This document shows, in pieces, positions 1 through 6,018 of a stretch of DNA of 64,000 nucleotides. The notes under the pieces were generated by a model, which was not told where the DNA came from, ran no database searches, and worked only from the letters and a program-made list of their open reading frames with translations. The stretch comes from Streptomyces uncialis (lineage in GTDB: Bacteria; Actinomycetota; Actinomycetes; Streptomycetales; Streptomycetaceae), in contig NZ_LFBV01000005.1 in assembly GCF_001905345.1 (NCBI RefSeq), forward strand, positions 434,001 to 498,000, given 5' to 3'. Position numbers and translations under genes: made by a program. The stretch's first letter is position 1, and every line of letters begins with the position of its first letter.

Positions 1-227
1 ACGTGCCCGTCCATGACCTGATCGTCGGCACCGGCGAGGGACAGGTCCCGCTGAAGAAGGTCCGCACGACGATGCTCAAGTATCCGCGCGTCCTCAGCGG
101 CCCCCAGGTCACCGCGACCAACGACCGGCTGCGCGCGATGGGCGACCTGATGAGCAACATGCCTCTGCCCAAGGGCCCCATGCCGAAGGGCATGCGGATG
201 CCCAAGGGCGGCCCGAAGACGCGCTGA
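1..227 (+). CDS. DUF4191 family protein, C-terminal part
   Basis: This is the last 74 or so codons of a gene that starts before the window; the reading frame is open from the first bases to TGA at 225-227. The tail is basic and rich in Pro, Lys and Met (repeats of the type PKGxxxPKGxRMPKG). Position directly upstream of an RDD protein and glnA matches the DUF4191 integral membrane protein found there in other streptomycetes; that assignment rests on synteny and the tail only, since the membrane segments lie outside the window. Function of the family is unknown. Confidence 0.6.
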   Translation, partial: VPVHDLIVGTGEGQVPLKKVRTTMLKYPRVLSGPQVTATNDRLRAMGDLMSNMPLPKGPMPKGMRMPKGGPKTR

Positions 228-246
228 CCCGCGACACCCAAGCGAA

Positions 247-284
247 AAGGGGCGCCGGAACCCGGACGGGTTCCGGCGCCCCTT
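247..284 (+). terminator. strong hairpin terminator
   Basis: Perfect inverted repeat with 17-bp arms (247-263 and 268-284) and a 4-nt GGAC loop, 20 nt after the DUF4191 stop. It lies between convergent genes (DUF4191 on plus, RDD on minus), so it probably ends transcripts from both sides. Confidence 0.85.
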
Positions 285-430
285 CGTCATACCCGGGCCG
301 GGTACGCGTCGGCCTGCGCTGTCCGTGGCGCCCGCCGTTCGGGATCAAGCAGCTGTGCCCCGTACAGGGACGGAACGGGTGCCGCGTGCGGGGTCCCGCG
401 TCCGACGGGGCCGAACCATCGGCGACGACG

Positions 431-898
431 TCAGATACGGACCTGGATCGTGCGGGCCAGCCGGTCGTGCAGACCACGGCCGTCACGGTCCCAGACGAGG
501 GCGGGGACGGCGAGGCACAGCAGCGCGCTGCGTACCAGGCCCCGCAGCGGGCGGGCGTAGCCGCCGTCCTCGGCGATCACCCGCAGACCGAAGAGCCGCC
601 TGCCGGGGGTGAAGCCGACGGTGCCCACCGTGACGGCGTTCAGCACGAAGAAGACGAGCAGCGCCCAGTTGCCGGTGGACTGGCCGTAGCCGTCGGTGAG
701 AAGGCCGTATGCGATCAGCATGCACAGGCCCCAGTCGACCGCGAGGGCACCGAACCTGCGGCCCGGGCGGGCGATCGAGCCGGGCCCGGACTCGGGCAGG
801 CCGAGCTGTTCACCCCGGTATCCGAAGTCGACGCCCGCCTGCTCCGCGGCTTCGCGGGGGCCCGAGAGCCACGATCCGATTGCTTGCCTCTTGTCCAC
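431..898 (-). CDS. RDD family membrane protein
   Basis: A 155-residue protein with the RDD domain: an Arg/Asp-bearing first membrane segment (ARPGRRFGALAVDWGLC, about residues 40-56), a second hydrophobic segment near residues 75-95 (NWALLVFFVLNAVTVGT), the GFTPGRRLFGLRV turn, and a third hydrophobic stretch near the C-terminus. The GTG at 896-898 is preferred because it gives the short soluble lead (KRQAIGSWLSG) typical of the gene next to glnA; an open frame runs on to 1009 but that extension is low-complexity. RDD proteins are small integral membrane proteins, some linked to ion transport; no substrate can be inferred here. It points away from glnA and shares the 247-284 terminator. Confidence 0.85.
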   Translation of the reverse strand: MDKRQAIGSWLSGPREAAEQAGVDFGYRGEQLGLPESGPGSIARPGRRFGALAVDWGLCMLIAYGLLTDGYGQSTGNWALLVFFVLNAVTVGTVGFTPGRRLFGLRVIAEDGGYARPLRGLVRSALLCLAVPALVWDRDGRGLHDRLARTIQVRI

Positions 899-1078
899 CC
901 GTCCACGGTAACCGGGGGCGCGGGCCGTCCCGCTCCTGGGGTCCCGGGGCGGGGGCGCCGGGGAGAGGGCGTGCGCGCGGGGCGCGCACGGGCGGGTGAC
1001 GCTCCTCACCGCCGTTCCCGGTCATGGCCGTGGCGCCACGGGGAATCCGGGTGGACGGCACCACCGCCGACGCCCTGG

Positions 1079-1116
1079 TTAACTTCGGCGAAACAAATGG
1101 GTCACGCTTGAGAAAT
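1079..1116 (+). promoter_or_regulatory. GlnR box upstream of glnA
   Basis: Four half-sites in exact 11-nt phase: TTAAC (1079-1083), GAAAC (1090-1094), GTCAC (1101-1105), GAAAT (1112-1116), each separated by 6 nt. This fits the known Streptomyces GlnR pattern gTnAC-n6-GaAAC repeated twice almost perfectly. It lies about 100 nt upstream of the glnA start, so nitrogen-responsive control of glnA by GlnR is expected. Confidence 0.88.
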
Positions 1117-1213
1117 CCCGCGTCCCTATCGTCAGGGCGAGCATGTGCCACCGCACTGGCGCACGTACGAGCTGCAACCCCGCCCCTCCCGGGTCGGGAG
1201 TAGGAGGAGTTGG

Positions 1214-2623
1214 ATGTTCAAGAACGCCGACGAGGCCAAGAAGTACATCGCCGACGAGGACGTCAAGTTCATCGACGTCCGCTTCTGCGACCTGCCGGGT
1301 GTGATGCAGCACTTCACGATCCCGGCCAGGGTGTTCGACCCGGCCGAGGAGCTCGCGTTCGACGGTTCGTCCATCCGCGGCTTCCAGGCCATCCACGAGT
1401 CCGACATGGCGCTGCGCGCCGACCTGTCGACCGCGCGGCTGGACCCCTTCCGCCGTGACAAGACCGTCAACATCAACTTCTTCATCCACGACCCGATCAC
1501 CGGCGAGCAGTACAGCCGTGACCCGCGGAACATCGCGAAGAAGGCGGAGGCGTACCTCGCCTCGACCGGTATCGCGGACACCGCGTACTTCGGTCCGGAG
1601 GCGGAGTTCTACGTCTTCGACTCGGTGCGCTTCAGCACCTCGGCGAACGAGGGTTTCTACCACATCGACTCCGAGGCCGGCGCCTGGAACACCGGTGCGG
1701 TCGAGAACAACCGCGGTTACAAGGTCCGTTACAAGGGCGGCTACTTCCCCGCCCCGCCGGTGGACCACTTCGCCGACCTGCGTGCCGAGATCTCCCTGGA
1801 GCTGGACCGGCAGGGCCTCCAGGTCGAGCGTCAGCACCACGAGGTGGGCACGGCCGGTCAGGCCGAGATCAACTACAAGTTCAACACGCTGCTCGCCGCG
1901 GCCGACGACCTGATGCTCTTCAAGTACATCGTGAAGAACGTCGCCTGGCGCAACAACAAGACCGCGACGTTCATGCCGAAGCCGATCTTCGGTGACAACG
2001 GTTCGGGCATGCACGTCCACCAGTCGCTGTGGAGCGGTGGCGTCCCCCTCTTCTACGACGAGCAGGGTTACGCGGGTCTTTCCGACATGGCCCGCTACTA
2101 CATCGGCGGCATCCTGAAGCACGCGCCGTCGCTGCTGGCGTTCACCAACCCGACGGTGAACTCGTACCACCGTCTGGTGCCCGGCTTCGAGGCCCCGGTC
2201 AACCTGGTCTACTCGCAGCGCAACCGTTCCGCCGCGATGCGTATCCCGATCACGGGCTCGAACCCGAAGGCCAAGCGCGTCGAGTTCCGCGCCCCGGACC
2301 CGTCCTCGAACCCGTACCTCGCCTTCTCGGCGCTGCTGCTCGCGGGCCTGGACGGCGTCAAGAACAAGATCGAGCCGGCCGAGCCGATCGACAAGGACCT
2401 GTACGAGCTGGCTCCCGAGGAGCACGCGGGCGTCCCGCAGGTCCCGACCTCGCTCCCGGCCGTGCTGGAGGCCCTGGAGAACGACAACGAGTACCTCCAG
2501 GCCGGCGGCGTCTTCACGTCCGACCTGATCGAGACCTGGATCGACTACAAGCGCACCCACGAGATCGCCCCGATCCAGCTCCGCCCGCACCCCCACGAGT
2601 TCGAGCTGTACTTCGACCTCTAG
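1214..2623 (+). CDS. glnA: glutamine synthetase type I (GlnA)
   Basis: A 469-residue GSI-beta-type glutamine synthetase: ATP + glutamate + ammonia to glutamine, cytosolic dodecamer, the main ammonium-assimilating enzyme. Visible signatures are FDGSSIRGF (about residue 50), the ATP-site motif KPIFGDNGSGMHVHQS (about 255-270), the NRSAAMRIP and EFRAPDPSSNPYLAF blocks, and the adenylylation loop DKDLYELAPEE with Tyr397 (codon 2402-2404), the site modified by GlnE, which is encoded later in this window. The ATG at 1214 follows a GGAGGAG ribosome site at 1203-1209. The gene is monocistronic behind a GlnR box. Its last 23 bp are duplicated at 9074-9096 and mark the left edge of an inserted island; the coding sequence itself is intact. 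Confidence 0.98.
   Translation: MFKNADEAKKYIADEDVKFIDVRFCDLPGVMQHFTIPARVFDPAEELAFDGSSIRGFQAIHESDMALRADLSTARLDPFRRDKTVNINFFIHDPITGEQYSRDPRNIAKKAEAYLASTGIADTAYFGPEAEFYVFDSVRFSTSANEGFYHIDSEAGAWNTGAVENNRGYKVRYKGGYFPAPPVDHFADLRAEISLELDRQGLQVERQHHEVGTAGQAEINYKFNTLLAAADDLMLFKYIVKNVAWRNNKTATFMPKPIFGDNGSGMHVHQSLWSGGVPLFYDEQGYAGLSDMARYYIGGILKHAPSLLAFTNPTVNSYHRLVPGFEAPVNLVYSQRNRSAAMRIPITGSNPKAKRVEFRAPDPSSNPYLAFSALLLAGLDGVKNKIEPAEPIDKDLYELAPEEHAGVPQVPTSLPAVLEALENDNEYLQAGGVFTSDLIETWIDYKRTHEIAPIQLRPHPHEFELYFDL
2601..2623 (+). repeat. left attachment-like direct repeat (glnA 3' end)
   Basis: The final 23 bp of glnA including its TAG stop recur at 9074-9096 with a single T/C difference. Together the two copies bracket about 6.5 kb of lower-GC, accessory-type genes, so this copy is read as the attL-like end of an integrated element that preserved the glnA reading frame. 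Confidence 0.7.
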
Positions 2624-2729
2624 AGGGCGGAGTCCCCGGGCGACCTGGGTGGAAGCCCTGCAAACAGGCTGTGACCTGCGAAAACTCTTCCCAGCAGTTC
2701 TCATTGTCACCGCTTGCCTTCCGCCCCCT

Positions 2730-2748
2730 TGTGCACCGAGTGTGCACC
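2730..2748 (+). repeat. GTGCACC repeat pair, left island end
   Basis: Two copies of GTGCACC spaced 11 bp apart (starts 2731 and 2742). A near-identical pair (17 of 19 positions) lies at 9012-9030 inside the right end of the island. Paired short repeats just inside both ends resemble arm-type recombinase or excisionase binding sites; that role is inference. Confidence 0.45.
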
Positions 2749-2783
2749 GCCCGGCCAACTCTCCGACGTGATGCCAGAAACAA

Positions 2784-2827
2784 CAGCGAGGGCCGCTACC
2801 CCATAGTCGGGGTAGCGGCCCTCGCTG
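2784..2827 (+). terminator. strong hairpin terminator inside the island's left end
   Basis: Perfect 19-bp arms (2784-2802 and 2809-2827) with a 6-nt loop. It is the first hairpin downstream of glnA now and probably ends the glnA transcript, but it lies inside the presumed insertion, so it would be supplied by the element rather than by the original glnA locus. The rest of 2624-2900 shows no gene. Confidence 0.75.
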
Positions 2828-2902
2828 GTTTGTCCAGGCTCCGTGTGCGGGTCGCTGACCTGGCCTTTTACTGATGACTAGCGATGGGCTATGACCGTCT
2901 TG

Positions 2903-3223
2903 ATCGGGTGTATTCGTTGAGATTTTGGGCCCGACGCGGGTGAAGGAAAATATCCGGTTTCTCGCGGATGACTATTGGGATAGACATCTGGGCCGGCCCG
3001 ATCTTGTTTCTTGGAGCGAGGCGCACGTGGGGTCGCAGATGTCGAATTCATTGAAGTGAAATCGAGCAGTGACAAGCTGAGTGAAGATCAGCGGGACTGG
3101 ATCGTGAACAACCATGAATTGCTGAAGTTGCCGTTTAAGATCGCGAAGGTGTACAGGGGGCCTAAAAATGGACCGGGAGAAGATAGAGGCTTCGGACGGG
3201 TCAAATGCAGAAGCCGATCGTGA
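2903..3223 (+). pseudogene. VRR-NUC nuclease remnant, frameshifted
   Basis: Two plus-strand frames together spell a VRR-NUC (PD-(D/E)XK-type) nuclease core. The first frame reads HLGRPDLVSWSEA (about 2982-3023); the second, shifted by one base, reads VEFIEVKSSSDKLSEDQRDW (about 3038-3097) and ends at 3223. The GxPD...ExK...Q arrangement is the VRR-NUC catalytic pattern, but Asp and Glu/Lys are now in different frames, with the shift between about 3015 and 3040. The N-terminal part is absent or very short (stops at about 2892 and 2901). VRR-NUC proteins usually occur in phages and restriction or repair modules, consistent with decayed mobile DNA. The 3' end overlaps a 28-codon ORF (ATG about 3169) that looks like a truncated gene start. 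Confidence 0.55.
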
Positions 3224-3288
3224 CGGTGAGGGAGTAGCGGTGCGCCGGGTTTAATCGACAGCCCCGTTGGGGCGAACCGTGGAATTTG

Positions 3289-4098
3289 TCAGTGGCGATT
3301 GCTTCGGTGCTGTTGCCAAAGCCGTGCAGCGTCAAGCAAGTTCATTGTCCAGTCGTCCGGGGTAACGCCCGCAATTCCTTCCCAGAGGTTCGCGCTGGCG
3401 TGGGCGAAGGCGTCCACCGCTCGGGGTGGTGCCAATGTCCAGGTGGGAAGCATCGCGACCGACTCCTCTGCGGCAGATGGCGTGTGGCCGGCCGCGATGA
3501 GCCAGATGACCCAGTGGGCTGGATCCAGCCAGGCGGCTCCGCGGGTGGCCCAGCCCCAGTCGACTAGGTGAGCGCGGTCGTGGGTGATGAGAACGTTGTG
3601 GTTGTTCCAGTCGGTGTGGAGCAGCGCGTTCCCTGCGAAAGCTGCCGCGTCGGCGGGGTCGGCGACGTAGTCGGCCAGGCGTTGTTCGGCGTGCCGGAGC
3701 TCGATGTCAGGGCAAGGGAGAGAGGCAAGCTCTTGGAGGGCGTCGGTGACTTTGGGCAAGTCGGGGGAGCCTGGGGAGTAGTCGGCATGGCGGCCGTCGA
3801 TGGCCTCAAAGCCAAGGAGATCCCAGCCGCCGGCGATGGCATGGAACAGCAGGCGCGGGGCGAGCGGGGTCACGTACGGGTTGATGTCTGCCTCGCGTTG
3901 CTGCGTCCAGACCCAGCGATGGTCGGAGCGCAGGCCCTTGAGGAAGACGACTCCGCCGGCGGTGCGCGCGAGCGCGGAGAGGGAGCTGTTAAGACCGGTG
4001 CTGACGTCTTCGATCCTGAGAATCGAGCCGATCTCGGCTTCGATGGCGGTACGAGCGCCAGAGGGGAGACTGCCGAAGGTGATGGAGGGTGCGGGCAT
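3289..4098 (-). CDS. phosphotransferase family protein (APH/choline kinase fold)
   Basis: A 269-residue protein with the catalytic loop LLHTDWNNHNVLI (HxDxxxxN, near residue 160) followed by the metal-binding motif HLVDWGWATRGAAWLDPA, both diagnostic of the aminoglycoside phosphotransferase / protein-kinase-like fold. Such enzymes phosphorylate small hydroxylated molecules or peptides with ATP; the substrate cannot be told from sequence. The ATG at 4096-4098 is chosen; an in-frame TTG at 4128 would add ten residues. It is the last gene of a minus-strand run that begins with an ATPase-like gene and a radical SAM enzyme and includes a RiPP precursor 77 nt upstream, so it may act on the same product or give self-protection. 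GC content is lower than in the core genes. Confidence 0.75.
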   Translation of the reverse strand: MPAPSITFGSLPSGARTAIEAEIGSILRIEDVSTGLNSSLSALARTAGGVVFLKGLRSDHRWVWTQQREADINPYVTPLAPRLLFHAIAGGWDLLGFEAIDGRHADYSPGSPDLPKVTDALQELASLPCPDIELRHAEQRLADYVADPADAAAFAGNALLHTDWNNHNVLITHDRAHLVDWGWATRGAAWLDPAHWVIWLIAAGHTPSAAEESVAMLPTWTLAPPRAVDAFAHASANLWEGIAGVTPDDWTMNLLDAARLWQQHRSNRH

Positions 4099-4128
4099 GG
4101 CCGTCAGGTTTCCAGATCTGAGCGCCAA

Positions 4129-4166
4129 CAGGGGCCTCCGGCGCGAGGTGCCGCCGAAAGCCCCTG
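4129..4166 (-). terminator. intra-operon hairpin after the RiPP precursor
   Basis: Inverted repeat with outer arms CAGGGGC (4129-4135) / GCCCCTG (4160-4166) and inner arms CGGCG / CGCCG, separated by 3-nt bulges. It starts about 10 nt after the precursor stop (minus strand) and precedes the phosphotransferase gene. Such attenuating or stabilising hairpins often follow precursor-peptide genes and raise their transcript level over downstream genes; that role is inferred. Confidence 0.5.
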
Positions 4167-4175
4167 AAGGGATGG

Positions 4176-4313
4176 TCAGTTGTACGGGTTGTCGTCCCCG
4201 CAGCCGGGCGTGGTGGCCGCAGCGAAGTCGTCCACGTCGTCGATGAGGATGATCTCCGCATCAGGCTCGGACAGCGGGCGGATGGGGGCGATCTCGACTG
4301 CTACGGCGGTCAT
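4176..4313 (-). CDS. RiPP precursor peptide (45 aa) for the adjacent radical SAM enzyme
   Basis: A short ORF, ATG at 4311-4313 and TGA at 4176-4178. It starts 3 nt after the radical SAM stop and has a good ribosome site (AAGGAA, 7-8 nt before ATG) inside the end of that gene. The peptide has an acidic, Ile/Leu/Asp-rich leader (EIILIDDVDDF, residues 20-30), an AAATT hinge and a C-terminal core TTPGCGDDNPYN with a single Cys (residue 38) and Tyr44. Size, position and leader/core architecture fit a ribosomally made, post-translationally modified peptide. With only one Cys, a classical multi-thioether sactipeptide is unlikely; a Cys- or Tyr-centred crosslink is possible. I do not recognise a characterised family, and it is too short for routine gene callers. 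Confidence 0.7.
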   Translation of the reverse strand: MTAVAVEIAPIRPLSEPDAEIILIDDVDDFAAATTPGCGDDNPYN

Positions 4314-4316
4314 GGT

Positions 4317-5429
4317 TCAGTTCCTTGTAGTCGCGTGTTGGCAGTACCTGTCCAGTGGTGCCTTCGCCTCCTGGTAGACCTTGGCCAGCGGCCGGCAGAC
4401 CCGGCAGGTGCCGGAGAGCTGGCAGCCGGTGCAGCCACCGGTGCGAAGCATCAGAGAGTCGGCGATGCCGCCAAGGCGGCTCAGGCCCTCGACTCCCGTG
4501 GTCATGAGGGGGATCGCTTCGTCACGGCCGACCTTGCAGATGGTCGCCATGCCGTGCGGGTCGACGTGGAAGAAGGTGTGGCCGGCGTTGCAGCCGTTGA
4601 AGGGTTCGCGATCTGCGAGGTGGTCCGGGGCCTGGGCGGCGAGGGTTTCCGCGCCGCCGTAGATGGTCGGCGACATGTGGGTGTACTCGCGGTACGGCAG
4701 GTCGTAGCGGCCGGCGAAGGCACGCATCTGGTCGGCCTCATGGGCGTTGTGCCGTGTGATGATCAAGGCGAGATCGAGGGGTAGCCCAGCTTCGTGGGCT
4801 GCATCCAGTCCTTTGACGAACATGCGGTACGCGCCCCGGCGCCGGGTCAGCCCGTCGTAGGACTCTGCGGTGGCCCCGTACAGGCTGAGTGTGATCCGGT
4901 TCGGCCTCAAGCGGGTCAGCAGGGCGAGGTTCTTCGGTGCGGCAAGACGCGAGCCATTGGTGAGGATCTCGACCATCATGCCCAGCTCGTACGCCAGCCG
5001 GTACGTCTCGGGGAACAGCTTGTCGATCATCGGCTCACCGCCTGTGAGCTGGAGCCAAAGCACCCCCGAGTCCCTGATGGCGTGCAGTAGGCGCTCACGC
5101 TCGGGCCACTCCAGGCCGACGAATTGCTTCAGGCCGAGGTAGCAGTGTTCGCAGTCGTAGTTGCAGCCGAGGTTCAGCTCGTACGAGGCACGTCCGTACC
5201 CATAGGGAGAGCGGGAGCGGACCAGCACAGTCTCCCCGAGACGTCGGTCGCTCAGATCGGTTTCCCAAGCCCGGCGGGCCACGTCGGCCAGCCAGGTGGG
5301 CGCTGCGGAGGCGTCCGGCGTGGTGCGCAGTTCCTCATACCGGTGAACAGGAAGGCGGGCTGCCCTCGGACTGCCCGGTTGCACGAGGAGGTGGTGGTCG
5401 AGGTACGGGGCAGCGATCAGCTCGTGCAT
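4317..5429 (-). CDS. radical SAM/SPASM peptide maturase
   Basis: A 370-residue enzyme. The radical SAM [4Fe-4S] motif CNYDCEHC (Cys89, 93, 96; CxxxCxxC) follows an N-terminal domain of about 80 residues; GGEP (LQLTGGEPMID, about 130) is the SAM-binding motif. The C-terminus is a SPASM-type domain with Cys in GCNAG, ICKVG, CTGCQLSGTCRVC and YC (about residues 284-363), able to hold auxiliary clusters. SPASM enzymes typically modify peptides (sactipeptides, PQQ, mycofactocin, cyclophane RiPPs). The start at 5427-5429 follows GAGGAG and overlaps the end of the upstream ATPase-like gene by 13 nt; the putative substrate peptide starts 3 nt downstream. Predicted role: install a carbon-centred crosslink in that peptide. 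Confidence 0.88.
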   Translation of the reverse strand: MHELIAAPYLDHHLLVQPGSPRAARLPVHRYEELRTTPDASAAPTWLADVARRAWETDLSDRRLGETVLVRSRSPYGYGRASYELNLGCNYDCEHCYLGLKQFVGLEWPERERLLHAIRDSGVLWLQLTGGEPMIDKLFPETYRLAYELGMMVEILTNGSRLAAPKNLALLTRLRPNRITLSLYGATAESYDGLTRRRGAYRMFVKGLDAAHEAGLPLDLALIITRHNAHEADQMRAFAGRYDLPYREYTHMSPTIYGGAETLAAQAPDHLADREPFNGCNAGHTFFHVDPHGMATICKVGRDEAIPLMTTGVEGLSRLGGIADSLMLRTGGCTGCQLSGTCRVCRPLAKVYQEAKAPLDRYCQHATTRN

Positions 5430-5869
5430 ACGGACTCCTCACTCGGACTGCCGGGGATCAGGCGGGCCCACACGGTCTTGCCGAGCGGATAGCGGTAGTG
5501 GTGGCCGGTCTCCTCGGAGAGCGAATCGACGAGAAGCAGGCCCCGGCCGCCTTCGTCGTCCTCCCCTGCCTTGGTGGGGCGGGGAGGGGTACGGCTGGCG
5601 TCGGAGACCTCGACCAGGCAGCGCGGGCCGTCAACAGTCAGCCGAATTTCAAAGAGGTGCCCACGTCTGCCGCCGTGCTGGACGGCATTGGCGGAGAGCT
5701 CTCCGCAGACGAGGACCACCCGGCCGATGTCCTACTGGCCGTATCCCCAGCTCGCGAGCGTCTTGGAGACGAGGGCGCGGGCCAGGGGCACGCACTTGCG
5801 TGCTGGGCTGAACTGCATCTGCCACCGCAACGGGGTGGTCTGTCGGTCGTACGTCGTCATCGCGTGCAT
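5417..5869 (-). pseudogene. HATPase_c anti-sigma-like ATP-binding protein interrupted by an in-frame amber codon
   Basis: The frame from ATG 5867-5869 (preceded by GAGGGGA) encodes the usual N-terminal lead of Streptomyces ATP-binding regulators (SPARKCVPLARALVSKTLASWG), then hits TAG at 5732-5734, and continues in the same frame with VVLVCGELSANAVQHG (N box), VEVSDASRTPP (G1 box) and GGRGLLLVDSLSEETG (G2 box) to 5417. Either the gene is broken, or a shortened protein starts at GTG near 5719 and lacks the first helix and strand, or the TAG is a sequencing error. Intact relatives are about 140-150 residues with a GHKL ATPase fold. The 3' end overlaps the radical SAM start by 13 nt, so translation through this segment probably still feeds the downstream gene. 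Confidence 0.6.
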
Positions 5870-5942
5870 CGCGTCCCCTCGTCGCGGGCGGGCTGTGGGA
5901 CACAAGTTCACCGCTGCGGCGATCATAGAATCAGGTCACGGT

Positions 5943-5963
5943 GATTACCCAACGTGGGTAATC
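5943..5963. promoter_or_regulatory. perfect palindromic operator between the XRE regulator and the RiPP operon
   Basis: GATTACCCA (5943-5951), three central bases, then TGGGTAATC (5955-5963): a perfect 9+9 bp inverted repeat. It sits in the 149-bp divergent gap between the ATPase/radical SAM/precursor operon (minus) and the XRE-TPR regulator (plus), 56 nt before the regulator start. The geometry fits a dimeric HTH regulator controlling both promoters; the XRE protein is the obvious candidate. Confidence 0.65.
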
Positions 5964-6018
5964 TCCTCAGCAGTCGGTCTCATGTCAGCCCGTCCGGACG
6001 GTCGAGTGAGGGGGATGA

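Noticed and set aside
1079..2758. A 559-codon open frame antisense to glnA
   Set aside because: Shadow frame caused by third-position GC bias; GlnA on the other strand is unambiguous.
3011..3223. A stand-alone 70-codon gene starting at TTG 3011
   Set aside because: The start codon falls in the middle of a nuclease domain whose first half is in another frame, so it is a pseudogene fragment.
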